A DNA stretch of 64,000 bases from Parvibaculum sp040390855 (GTDB taxonomy: Bacteria; Pseudomonadota; Alphaproteobacteria; Parvibaculales; Parvibaculaceae): positions 1 to 64,000 of the forward strand of contig JAZJXO010000006.1 of assembly GCA_040390855.1 (NCBI GenBank). Reading direction: 5' to 3'. The notes under the pieces were generated by a model. That model made no database searches, was not told the DNA's origin, and saw only the letters and a list, made by a program, of their open reading frames with translations. The position numbers were made by a program, and so were the translations under genes. Within the stretch, counting starts at the first letter, position 1. The number at the start of each line of letters is the position of its first letter. Below, in pieces: positions 43,339 to 51,948 of this stretch.

Positions 43339-44423
43339 GAACCGAAGATTTCGAATACCTGCGCAAGTTTCTCTACGACCGTTCGGGCCTCGCACTCACG
43401 CCGGACAAATCTTATTTGCTGGAAAGCCGTCTTGCGCCGATCGCGCGCAGGCTCAAACACAAAACACTCGCCGATCTCATTGCCCAGATGCGCATCCGTT
43501 CGGACGAGGCGCTGACAATCGAGGTCGTCGAGGCGATGACGACCAACGAAACACTTTTCTTCCGCGACCGTTGGCCCTTCGAGCGTTTCTCGCAAATGAT
43601 CCTGCCCGCGATGATCGATGCCAACAAGGCGACGAAACGCATCCGTATCTGGTGCGCCGCCTGCTCAAGTGGTCAGGAGCCTTATTCGCTCGCGATGCTT
43701 CTGTGCGAGGCAAGTCATCTGCTCGCCGGTTGGCAGGTGGAGCTTGTGGGCACCGATATTTCGGAAGAAATGCTGGAGCGTTGTCGTAAGGGCTGGTATT
43801 CGGCCTTCGAAGTTCAGCGCGGCATGACGCCTGACATGTTGCGCAAGTATTTCACCAAAGACGGTGACGGCTGGCAGATCAATGACAAGCTGCGCTCCAT
43901 GGTGAAGTTCCGTAATTTTAATCTACTCGCAGATCCGGGTTCATCGGGTGTCGGTCTGACCGGCCTCGATCTTATCTTCTGCCGCAACGTGCTCATCTAT
44001 TTTGATGAGGTCACGCGCAAGCAGGTGTTCACCGGCATGGCAAAGGCGATGAAGCCCGCAGGCTTTCTCTGCCTTGGTGGTGCCGAAACCGTGATCGGCA
44101 TTTCGGACGCTTTCCGCATTCTTCCCGGAGAGCGTGGTCTCTTCGCGGTCAATGGTCCGGCGGGTGCGGCAGGCGGTGCTGTGGCTCAGACATTTCCCCC
44201 GCGCCCCGCCCTTGCGTCGGCACCCGTGGCTCTGGCCGCGGCTCCCGTTGCGGCCCGCGCCCCCATCACCGCCTTTGCTTCGCGTCCGGCAACAGCAGCA
44301 GGCCCTGCGGCCCCGCCTCTTGCGGCGAGACCGGCCCCCGCACCGGCACCTTTATCTGCGCGTGCCTCGCTCGATCCGCGCCCCATCGAGGCTATGCTCG
44401 CCGCTGTCGCTCGCCTCGCCTGA
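43335..44423 (+). CDS. cheR: Chemoreceptor methyltransferase CheR
   Basis: 362 residues from a TTG start that overlaps the cheB TGA and has GGGGAGAG 7 bases upstream. An upstream ATG at 43266 would add 23 unsupported residues inside cheB. The N-terminal all-alpha CheR domain (EDFEYLRKFLYDRSGLAL) precedes the SAM-dependent domain with IWCAACSSGQEPYSLAML, VGTDISEEML and LIFCRNVLIYFDE. A low-complexity Ala/Pro tail (about 275-350) replaces the usual ending. It may be a tether. A GCCTC-GCCT-GAGGC hairpin spans the stop. Confidence 0.92.
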   Translation: MRTEDFEYLRKFLYDRSGLALTPDKSYLLESRLAPIARRLKHKTLADLIAQMRIRSDEALTIEVVEAMTTNETLFFRDRWPFERFSQMILPAMIDANKATKRIRIWCAACSSGQEPYSLAMLLCEASHLLAGWQVELVGTDISEEMLERCRKGWYSAFEVQRGMTPDMLRKYFTKDGDGWQINDKLRSMVKFRNFNLLADPGSSGVGLTGLDLIFCRNVLIYFDEVTRKQVFTGMAKAMKPAGFLCLGGAETVIGISDAFRILPGERGLFAVNGPAGAAGGAVAQTFPPRPALASAPVALAAAPVAARAPITAFASRPATAAGPAAPPLAARPAPAPAPLSARASLDPRPIEAMLAAVARLA

Positions 44424-44560
44424 GGCCAAACCGCTTCCCCGCTCACGCGCCACGGGCGAGGCTTGTTTTTGACTTGCCCGAAGCCTCCAAACCCTTCACT
44501 TATTGGGCTCTGAGGCTCGCTCTTGTTGGTTTGCGGGTAAACGGGGGTTTGGCGCGGCCC

Positions 44561-45475
44561 ATGGCCTATTTTCTGCAACAGTTGATCAACGGCGTCACGC
44601 TGGGGGCCACTTATGGTCTCATCGCGATCGGCTATACGATGGTCTATGGCATTATCGGCATGATCAATTTTGCTCATGGCGATATTTACATGATCGGGGC
44701 CTTTATCTCGCTCGTGGGATTCATGCTGCTCGCCGCTTTCGGCATCACCAGTGTGCCCGTCGCCTTCTTCCTTGTGCTGGTTTTTGCGATGTTCTTCACC
44801 GGTGTCTATGGCTGGGCGGTTGAGCGCATCGCCTATCGTCCGCTCCGCCGTTCCCCGCGTCTCGCCCCGCTCATCTCCGCCATCGGCGTGTCGATCGTGC
44901 TGCAAAATTTTGTGCAGCTTTCACAAGGCGCGCGTGTCAAGCCGCTGCAACCTATGGTCCACGGCTCGTTCCAGATATACAATGACGGTGCCTTTCAGGT
45001 CACGATCTCCTACTTGCAGATCATGATCATCGCGCTCACTTTCGCGCTGATGCTCGCCTTTACCTTTATCATCCGTTACACGAGTTTGGGCCGCGCTCAG
45101 CGCGCTGCCGCGCAGGATATGACCATGGCCGCGCTCCTCGGCGTCAATGTCGACCGCACCATTTCCGTCACCTTCGTCATCGGCGCGATGCTCGCCGCCG
45201 TCGCCGGATTGATGGTCACGCTCTATTACGGCGTCATTGATTTCTACATCGGCTTTATCGTCGGCATAAAAGCCTTCACAGCGGCGGTGCTCGGCGGCAT
45301 CGGTTCACTACCGGGCGCGATGCTTGGCGGCATGTTGATCGGTCTCATCGAGGCGTTCTGGTCGGGTTATTTCAGCATCGAATATAAAGACGTCGCCGCT
45401 TTCTCTATTCTCGTTTTCGTGTTGATCTTCCGTCCGACCGGCCTTCTCGGTCGTCCTGAAATCGAGAAGGTCTGA
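44561..45475 (+). CDS. livH: Branched-chain amino acid ABC permease LivH
   Basis: 304 residues from the ATG at 44561, whose product begins MAYFLQQLINGVTLGATYGL like other LivH proteins; a longer frame from 44474 is rejected. About eight membrane helices. Conserved parts include IGMINFAHGDIYMIGAF and the cytoplasmic loop around AAQDMTMAALLGVN. It opens the liv operon. A 7-base inverted repeat (GAGGCTT/AAGCCTC, 44458-44487) lies in the upstream gap. Confidence 0.92.
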   Translation: MAYFLQQLINGVTLGATYGLIAIGYTMVYGIIGMINFAHGDIYMIGAFISLVGFMLLAAFGITSVPVAFFLVLVFAMFFTGVYGWAVERIAYRPLRRSPRLAPLISAIGVSIVLQNFVQLSQGARVKPLQPMVHGSFQIYNDGAFQVTISYLQIMIIALTFALMLAFTFIIRYTSLGRAQRAAAQDMTMAALLGVNVDRTISVTFVIGAMLAAVAGLMVTLYYGVIDFYIGFIVGIKAFTAAVLGGIGSLPGAMLGGMLIGLIEAFWSGYFSIEYKDVAAFSILVFVLIFRPTGLLGRPEIEKV

Positions 45476-45478
45476 TCA

Positions 45479-46759
45479 ATGACCTCCGCCGCAAAGCGCG
45501 CCGATATTGCCGCCCTCACGCGTGACGCCGGTATCGCCGCGCTCGTGGCCGCGCTTCTCGCCTTTCCGCTTCTGGGCTTCGCGCTTGATGCCTCCGCGCA
45601 AGGCATCACGCTCAACTATCGTCTTCTCTGGGTTCTCTATGCGGCCGGCGCTGTTTTCGTCGGCCGTTTTGCATTCTCGCTGGCGCTTCAATTTCTCACG
45701 CCGAAACTTGCGTCGCTGATGCCGGAACGGGGCTTTGGCCTTTCACCTGTCCGTACAAGGTATGTTGCAGGCATCGCGATGATCGCATTTGCGATCCTGA
45801 TGCCGTTTCTCGGCGCGGACCGCAATCTTGTCGACAAGGCGACCCTTATTCTCATCTATGTAATGCTCGGCTGGGGCCTCAACATCGTGGTGGGTCTCGC
45901 CGGACTTCTGGATTTGGGCTATGTCGCCTTCTACGCGGTGGGTGCTTATTCCTATGCGATCCTCAGCACGACATTCGGTCTCTCCTTCTGGGTCTGCCTG
46001 CCGCTTGCGGGCCTTCTTGCCGGTGGCTTCGGCATCGCGCTCGGCTTTCCCGTGTTGCGACTACGCGGCGATTACCTTGCTATCGTCACGCTCGGTTTCG
46101 GCGAGATCATCCGCGAGATCATCATCAACTGGCAGCCCGTTACCGGCGGCCCCAACGGTATCGGCGGTATCGCGCGGCCCTCCTTTTTCGGCCTCGATAT
46201 GCTTCCCGTCGCCACCGAAGGCCGCACAACATTTGCCGACTTTTTCAACATTCCATTCTCGCCCGACCAGCGCGTGGTTTTTCTTTACTTCCTCATTCTC
46301 GCGCTCGCGCTCGCCACCAATTTTTTTACCTTGCGCATCCGCCGTCTTCCCATCGGTCGCGCATGGGAAGCCTTGCGCGAAGATGAAATCGCCTGCCGCA
46401 GTCTCGGCCTCAACCCGACGATGATCAAACTTTCGGCCTTCGCCATCGGTGCCTCCTTTGCCGGTTTTGCAGGCTCGTTCTTTGCCGCGCGGCAAAATTT
46501 CATCAGTCCTGAAAGTTTCACCTTCATCGAAAGCGCGATCATTCTTGCCATCGTCGTGCTTGGCGGCATGGGCAGCCAGATCGGTATCGTGCTTGCCGCC
46601 GTGCTGCTTGTCGGTCTGCCCGAATGGTTCCGTGACCTCGCCGAGTTCCGCATGGTTGCTTTTGGTGCTGCAATGGTTCTCATCATGGTCTGGCGTCCGC
46701 AAGGATTGCTGTCGCACCGCGAACCGACGCTGCGGCTCGGCGGAGGGCGACCAACATGA
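45479..46759 (+). CDS. livM: Branched-chain amino acid ABC permease LivM
   Basis: 426 residues with an N-terminal extension of about 110 residues holding two extra hydrophobic helices, then the LivM core (NIVVGLAGLLDLGYVAFYAV, GDYLAIVTLGFGEIIREI, WEALREDEIACRSLGLN). It pairs with LivH to form the channel. The gene begins 3 bases after livH and overlaps livG by ATGA. Confidence 0.93.
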   Translation: MTSAAKRADIAALTRDAGIAALVAALLAFPLLGFALDASAQGITLNYRLLWVLYAAGAVFVGRFAFSLALQFLTPKLASLMPERGFGLSPVRTRYVAGIAMIAFAILMPFLGADRNLVDKATLILIYVMLGWGLNIVVGLAGLLDLGYVAFYAVGAYSYAILSTTFGLSFWVCLPLAGLLAGGFGIALGFPVLRLRGDYLAIVTLGFGEIIREIIINWQPVTGGPNGIGGIARPSFFGLDMLPVATEGRTTFADFFNIPFSPDQRVVFLYFLILALALATNFFTLRIRRLPIGRAWEALREDEIACRSLGLNPTMIKLSAFAIGASFAGFAGSFFAARQNFISPESFTFIESAIILAIVVLGGMGSQIGIVLAAVLLVGLPEWFRDLAEFRMVAFGAAMVLIMVWRPQGLLSHREPTLRLGGGRPT

Positions 46760-47583
46760 CCGCCATCCTCACCGTCGAACATCTGACGATCCGTTTCGGC
46801 GGTCTTCTCGCTATTGATGATCTGTCCTTTATCGTGAAAGCTGGCGAGATCACCGCGCTGATAGGTCCCAATGGTGCCGGTAAAACAACAGCCTTCAACT
46901 GCATCACGGGTTTTTACAAACCCGATGTGGGTCGCATGTCGTTTCATCATCCGTCCGGCGAAACGCATCTTCTGGAACGCATGGACGGGTTCCGCATCGC
47001 GCGGGCGGGTGTCGTGCGCAGCTTCCAGAACATTCGCCTGTTCCCTGCGATGAGCGTTGCCGAAAATCTGATGGTTGCGCAGCATGTCGCCCTGCAAAAA
47101 GCATCGTTATTTTCCATCGCCGGTTTCTTCCGGCTTCCCTCTTTCGTCAAAGCCGAAAAGGAAGCGCATGACAAAGTGCGCTATTGGCTCGCGCAAACAG
47201 GACTTGGCCATGAGGCCGATACGCTGGCTGGCGCCCTGCCTTACGGGTCCCAGCGCCGCCTTGAAATCGCGCGCGCCATGTGTGCAGATCCTGCGCTTCT
47301 TTGTCTTGATGAGCCCGCCGCCGGTCTCAATCCGTCCGAGAGCCACGCGCTCAACGAGCTGCTTTTGAAAATCCGCAACGAGCACAGGATTTCCGTTCTG
47401 CTCATCGAGCATGACATGAGCGTCGTCATGCAGATTTCAGATCACATCCATGTACTTGAGCAAGGTCGCCTCATTGCAAGCGGTGCGCCTGCCGACATCC
47501 GCGCCAATCCCGATGTCATCCGCGCCTATCTCGGCGTCGAGGATGAAGAGGAATTGGTGGCGATTAGCGGAGGGCGCGTGTGA
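46756..47583 (+). CDS. livG: Branched-chain amino acid ABC ATPase LivG
   Basis: 275 residues. Walker A is GPNGAGKTT, the Q-loop is in VVRSFQNIRLFPAMSVAEN, the signature is PYGSQRRLEIARAM, and Walker B is LLCLDEPAAGLNPSE, typical of LivG with its GLNP D-loop. The signature is degenerate (YGSQRR in place of LSGGQ-type), as is usual for LivG. A GGAGGG ribosome-binding site lies within the end of livM. Confidence 0.94.
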   Translation: MTAILTVEHLTIRFGGLLAIDDLSFIVKAGEITALIGPNGAGKTTAFNCITGFYKPDVGRMSFHHPSGETHLLERMDGFRIARAGVVRSFQNIRLFPAMSVAENLMVAQHVALQKASLFSIAGFFRLPSFVKAEKEAHDKVRYWLAQTGLGHEADTLAGALPYGSQRRLEIARAMCADPALLCLDEPAAGLNPSESHALNELLLKIRNEHRISVLLIEHDMSVVMQISDHIHVLEQGRLIASGAPADIRANPDVIRAYLGVEDEEELVAISGGRV

Positions 47584-48314
47584 TGCTCACCATACGCGGA
47601 TTGCGTTCAGGCTATGGCCGCATCGAAGCGCTGCACGGGATCAATCTCGACGTGAAGGAAGGCGAGATCGTCTCATTGATCGGCGCGAACGGCGCAGGCA
47701 AAACAACGCTTCTGATGACTGTTTGCGGAAATCCGCGCGCCACCGCCGGTGAAATCATTTTCGACGGGCGCGACATCACGCAAAGCCCGACGCATGAAAT
47801 AGCGCGGGCCGGTCTCGCCCATTCGCCGGAAGGGCGGCGCATTTTCGGGCGCATGAGCGTGCTTGAAAATTTGCAGATGGGGGCGATTGTCGCCGACCCT
47901 CAGCACTTCAATGCCGATCTTGAGCGTGTGCTGACGCTCTTCCCGCGCCTCAAGGAACGCCTCACGCAGCGCGGAGGTACATTGTCGGGTGGCGAACAGC
48001 AAATGCTCGCCATAGCCCGTGCGCTGATGAGCCGTCCGCGCCTTCTGTTGCTTGATGAACCATCGCTCGGTCTCGCACCCCTCATCGTCAAGCAACTTTT
48101 TGCCAATATAGCCGAGATCAACCGCGCCGACGGGCTCACGATTTTACTGGTCGAGCAGAATGCGTTTCAGGCGTTGAGGCTCGCCTCGCGCGCCCATATC
48201 ATCGTCAATGGCAATATCGAGTTGAGCGGCACGGGCGCGGAGCTTTTGGTGAACCCGGCCGTGCGTGATGCCTATCTTGAAGGCGCCGCTCCCAAAACGG
48301 AGGACGCGCTATGA
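47583..48314 (+). CDS. livF: Branched-chain amino acid ABC ATPase LivF
   Basis: 243 residues. Walker A is GANGAGKTTLL, the signature is LSGGEQQMLAIARALM, and Walker B is LLLLDEPSLGLAPLIV, characteristic of LivF. The start ATG overlaps the livG TGA (TGATG). It forms the nucleotide-binding pair with LivG. Confidence 0.94.
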   Translation: MLTIRGLRSGYGRIEALHGINLDVKEGEIVSLIGANGAGKTTLLMTVCGNPRATAGEIIFDGRDITQSPTHEIARAGLAHSPEGRRIFGRMSVLENLQMGAIVADPQHFNADLERVLTLFPRLKERLTQRGGTLSGGEQQMLAIARALMSRPRLLLLDEPSLGLAPLIVKQLFANIAEINRADGLTILLVEQNAFQALRLASRAHIIVNGNIELSGTGAELLVNPAVRDAYLEGAAPKTEDAL

Positions 48315-48670
48315 ATGCCTATCTCGCGCTCTCCGGCGTCTCGCTTCCCGTCTTTGTGGGCATCACGCTTGTTCTTGGCGGCGGCTGTGCTTTTATGACG
48401 GGCAGGGCGCTGGCGCTCAACTGGCGGCCGCAATGGCATTACGCCGTCTATGCGCTGATGCTGGCTGCTGCCGACCGGTTTCTTATCTTCGCGCTTTTTG
48501 ACGGTGCCCTCCTCTCCGTCGCGGCTTATCTCGCCGATGCCTGTCTTCTCATCGTCATCGCGACATTCGCCTTCCGTCTCACGCGGGCGCGTCAGCTCGT
48601 CCGGCAATATCCGTGGGATTATGAGATGTTGTTTTTCATTTTTTCTCGCCCGTGCCGCACAAAACAGTAA
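48311..48670 (+). CDS. Small membrane protein, DUF6867 type
   Basis: 119 residues with three probable membrane helices and a cytoplasmic basic C-terminus ending in LVRQYPWDYE. Proteins of this pattern (ALNWRPQWHYAVYALMLAAADRFL) regularly follow livF in Hyphomicrobiales and are annotated DUF6867. The start overlaps livF (ATGA). It may be an accessory subunit of the Liv transporter. No function is established that I know of. Confidence 0.8.
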   Translation: MNAYLALSGVSLPVFVGITLVLGGGCAFMTGRALALNWRPQWHYAVYALMLAAADRFLIFALFDGALLSVAAYLADACLLIVIATFAFRLTRARQLVRQYPWDYEMLFFIFSRPCRTKQ

Positions 48671-48755
48671 GACGAAATAATCCGCATCCCCCATTTGGTC
48701 CCCTGCCTCTTTGCGGCTATGCTTCGGTCAAATGTTCATCCAATGGGGGACCACC

Positions 48756-49877
48756 ATGAACCGCATGTTTCTTGCCGCCGTATCGCTCGGCCTTGTCTGC
48801 GCGCTCGGCCTTTTCGGCTGTGACAAAAAAGAAGAAAAGTCGGACAGCATCACTATCGGTGTGGCAGGCCCTATTTCCGGCAGCGAAGCCGTCTTCGGCG
48901 AACAGTTCGTCCACGGCGCAAAGAAGGCCGTGGCTGACATCAATGCGGCAGGTGGCGTACTTGGCAAACAGCTTGTGCTCGAAATCGGTGACGATGCCTG
49001 CGATCCCAAACAGGCTGTGAGTGTAGCAAACGACATGGCCTCCAAAGGCGTCGTCATGGTTGCCGGTCACTATTGCTCCGGTTCGTCAATTCCGGCGTCC
49101 GATGTCTACAATGAATCCAATATCATCCAGATTACACCGGCCTCGACCAATCCCGACTTCACCGAGCGCGGCCTTGCCAACACATTCCGCGTTTGCGGTC
49201 GTGACGATGCGCAGGGGCCGACCGCTGCGGCCTATGTCGTTGCGCATTTCGCAGGCAAACGCATTGCTGTCGTCGATGACAAGTCGACATATGGTCAGGG
49301 TCTTGCGAACGAATTTGCCAAATCGCTCAATGCGTCAGGTGTTGAAGAAGTCCTGCACGAATCCATTACGGCAGGCGGCAAGGATTACAGCCCGCTGATT
49401 TCCAAGCTGAAGCAGGCCAATGCTGATGTGGTCTATTTCGGCGGCTATAAAACTGAAGGCGGCCTCATCGTGCGCCAGATGCGCGAACAGGGCTTGCAGA
49501 CAGTGCTCATCGGTGGCGATGCATTGGTAACGGATGAGTTCTGGTCGATCACGGGTGCGGCTGGTGAAGGTACGTTGATGACCTTTGGCCCCGATCCGCG
49601 TCTTGATCCCGCGAATGAGAAACTCGTGGAGGAGTTCCGTGCCGATAAATACGAGCCCGAAGCCTATACGCTCTACACATACGCAGCCATTCAGGCCTGG
49701 GCGGGAGCGGCGACCAAAGCAGGCACAACGGATACGGCCAAGGTCGAAGAAGCCCTTAAAAGCGATCACTATCCGACAGTGCTCGGCTCCATCGGTTTCG
49801 ATGCCAAGGGCGACATGGATGCGCCGGGTTATGTGTTCTATGAATGGAAAGATGGCAAATACGCTTACGCCAAATAA
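48756..49877 (+). CDS. livJ: Branched-chain amino acid binding protein with lipobox
   Basis: 373 residues from the ATG at 48756 (GGGGGA upstream). The signal sequence ends in a lipobox LFGC with Cys22 followed by Asp23, so the mature protein should be a lipoprotein. Asp at position +2 signals retention in the inner membrane in enterobacteria. The rest is a LivJ/LivK periplasmic binding fold (ITIGVAGPISGSEAVFGEQF, GHYCSGSSIPASDVY, YGQGLANEFAKSL). It follows livHMGF and the DUF6867 gene in the same direction and supplies substrate. Confidence 0.9.
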   Translation: MNRMFLAAVSLGLVCALGLFGCDKKEEKSDSITIGVAGPISGSEAVFGEQFVHGAKKAVADINAAGGVLGKQLVLEIGDDACDPKQAVSVANDMASKGVVMVAGHYCSGSSIPASDVYNESNIIQITPASTNPDFTERGLANTFRVCGRDDAQGPTAAAYVVAHFAGKRIAVVDDKSTYGQGLANEFAKSLNASGVEEVLHESITAGGKDYSPLISKLKQANADVVYFGGYKTEGGLIVRQMREQGLQTVLIGGDALVTDEFWSITGAAGEGTLMTFGPDPRLDPANEKLVEEFRADKYEPEAYTLYTYAAIQAWAGAATKAGTTDTAKVEEALKSDHYPTVLGSIGFDAKGDMDAPGYVFYEWKDGKYAYAK

Positions 49878-49988
49878 CACTATCAATCTTGCCGCTGAAC
49901 CCGAAATACTCAAAGTGCGGAGTGGTCCGAAGGTCACATTTTGTCGTTCTGAGAAACGGGGACATCATGATTTTTTCCTTTTCCCCGC

Positions 49989-50651
49989 TTACACTAGTGT
50001 GAGTAGGATTCCTGCAAGCAGGATTTGACCCGCATAATAGGTGATCCAGACGATCGGTCCGCGATAGGGAACAGATTTGCCGAACTGATTGACGACAATC
50101 ACTGCGTCCGAAAACACAAAGAGCAGAGCGCCGACACCTGCCAATGATACGGGTACGGACAATGCAGCAAGCGCTATGAAAGAGATCGTGCCCATATAGG
50201 CCCAGACAGGATTTCTGTATTTACCGAGCTTTGACGAAAGCCAACCGCAAACACCAACCGCCATTGCTGCGAGCAACACCATTCCCGCAATCTGTAATGA
50301 TGATGGGATACCGATATGTGGTACCATCACGATCAGATAGAAAATGTGACCGACAAGAAAAGCAACGATCCCCCGCTTGAAACTTTTTTCTTCATCTTTC
50401 AATGCAAGGAAATAATCGCCCAGACTGCCAAAGGCGAGCGCGAGCGCCAGCGCGATATGTGCAACGTCTCCACCGTCAAGCAAAGGCAGTGGAGCTAGCA
50501 ATCCGATTGATGCGGTCTTCGTCCATGTGCGCAACGTAGCTGTGGGTTGATTGACGATGCTGAGATAGACCAATGACACAGCAAGCGACAGGGCCGCAAG
50601 CGCCAAACGTACCGCGTCGAGCCCGTCGCCTTGTGTGAACAGGTCCATCAT
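49989..50651 (-). CDS. YhhN family membrane protein (lysoplasmalogenase-like)
   Basis: 220 residues from the ATG that overlaps the upstream flavoprotein stop. About seven or eight membrane helices. The family signature appears as LALAFGSLGDYFLAL and FVFSDAVIVVNQF, with conserved Asp residues inside helices that serve lysoplasmalogenase activity in the animal homologue TMEM86B. Its substrate in bacteria is not established. GAGAGGA lies upstream of the start. Confidence 0.82.
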   Translation of the reverse strand: MMDLFTQGDGLDAVRLALAALSLAVSLVYLSIVNQPTATLRTWTKTASIGLLAPLPLLDGGDVAHIALALALAFGSLGDYFLALKDEEKSFKRGIVAFLVGHIFYLIVMVPHIGIPSSLQIAGMVLLAAMAVGVCGWLSSKLGKYRNPVWAYMGTISFIALAALSVPVSLAGVGALLFVFSDAVIVVNQFGKSVPYRGPIVWITYYAGQILLAGILLTLV

Positions 50652-51871
50652 CGGTTCCTCTCCAGCCAGTCCGCCGCGCCCGCTCCTGCCGCGCGTCCGC
50701 TTGCAAAGCAGGCGCTCAATAAATAACCGCCCGTCGGGCCCTCCCAATCAAGCATCTCACCGGCGCAGAAAACGCCCTCGACATTGCGCAGCATATAGGT
50801 CTCATCAAGCCCCGCAAACGCGACACCACCCGCCGTTGAGATCGCCTCCTCAACCGGACGCGGACGGACGAGCTTCAGCGGCAAGGCCTTAATTCCCTGC
50901 GCCAGCAACTCCATATCCTCGAACACTTTGTTGTCTAGACATTCCCGAAGCAGCGCTGCCTTCACACCATCAAGCCCCGTCACCTTCCGCAGGTGATTGG
51001 CGAAAGATGTCTTGCCGCGCGGACGGCTCAGATTGCCACTCAGGCGGCTCACGCTTCTGTCGGGTGCGAGATCAAGCATCAGCGTGGCACTGCCGTCACG
51101 TTCAATCGCATCGCGCAATTTGGCCGATAGCGTATAAATGCCGCTACCCTCGACACCATTCGCAGAAACAACAAATTCCCCGCGATGGCTCTCGCCTTCG
51201 AATGAAAGGACCACCGGCTTCACCGGCTCCCCCTGAAAGCGCTCACGGACAAAGGGTGTCCAAGCCACATCGAATCCGCAATTTGCAGGCCGGAAAGGCG
51301 CGACACGCACACCGCGCCGCGCGAACTCGGAAACCCACACGCCGTCCGATCCCAGCTGTGGCCAGCTTGGCCCGCCGAGTGCCAGCACCGTTGCGTCCGT
51401 CTTGAATGTCGTGGCCCTATCGCGCGTTTCAAATATGAGTGCGTCCTCTTCGTTCCACCCTGTCCAGCGGTGGCGTACATGCACGCTGAGCCCACCCTCG
51501 CGCAAGCGCCTGATCCATGCGCGCAGCAAGGGGGCTGCCTTGAAATCGGTCGGAAAAATTCGCCCCGAACTGCCGGTAAAAGTCTCGATGCCGAGCGCAG
51601 CCGCCCATTTAACAATGTCATCGGGTGTGAGGGCTTCGAGCGCCGGTTTCAACGCGTCGCTCGCCGCGCCGAAGCGGGTGGCAAATCCGGCGAAAGGTTC
51701 TGAATGGGTAAGGTTCAACCCGCTTTTGCCCGCCATCAGAAATTTGCGGCCGAGCGAGGGCATGGCGTCGAACAAATGGGGTCGGTAGCCCCTTGCAATG
51801 AGTGCGTCCGCCGCCATCAGTCCCGCAGGCCCGCCGCCGATAATGGCTATCTCTTTATGTGACGTGCCCAA
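50648..51871 (-). CDS. HI0933/BaiN-type flavoprotein
   Basis: About 407 residues. An N-terminal Rossmann FAD site IAIIGGGPAGLMAADAL is followed by SLGRKFLMAGKSGLNLTH, a middle domain, and a C-terminal FAD-binding end (GVFCAGEMLDWEGPTGGYLL) diagnostic of the HI0933 family. The start is uncertain: a TTG at 51871 has GGAGAAGAG just upstream, while a TTG at 51886 would add 5 residues. The family includes reductases of uncertain substrate. It is divergent from the acyl-CoA carboxylase gene and coupled to the YhhN gene. Confidence 0.85.
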   Translation of the reverse strand: MGTSHKEIAIIGGGPAGLMAADALIARGYRPHLFDAMPSLGRKFLMAGKSGLNLTHSEPFAGFATRFGAASDALKPALEALTPDDIVKWAAALGIETFTGSSGRIFPTDFKAAPLLRAWIRRLREGGLSVHVRHRWTGWNEEDALIFETRDRATTFKTDATVLALGGPSWPQLGSDGVWVSEFARRGVRVAPFRPANCGFDVAWTPFVRERFQGEPVKPVVLSFEGESHRGEFVVSANGVEGSGIYTLSAKLRDAIERDGSATLMLDLAPDRSVSRLSGNLSRPRGKTSFANHLRKVTGLDGVKAALLRECLDNKVFEDMELLAQGIKALPLKLVRPRPVEEAISTAGGVAFAGLDETYMLRNVEGVFCAGEMLDWEGPTGGYLLSACFASGRAAGAGAADWLERNR

Positions 51872-51948
51872 AACTCTTCTCCACAACCCGAATAGCGGTC
51901 TAACCTGTTCCCAACGAAACTCAAAAATGAAGACCCATCGGGAGCGCT

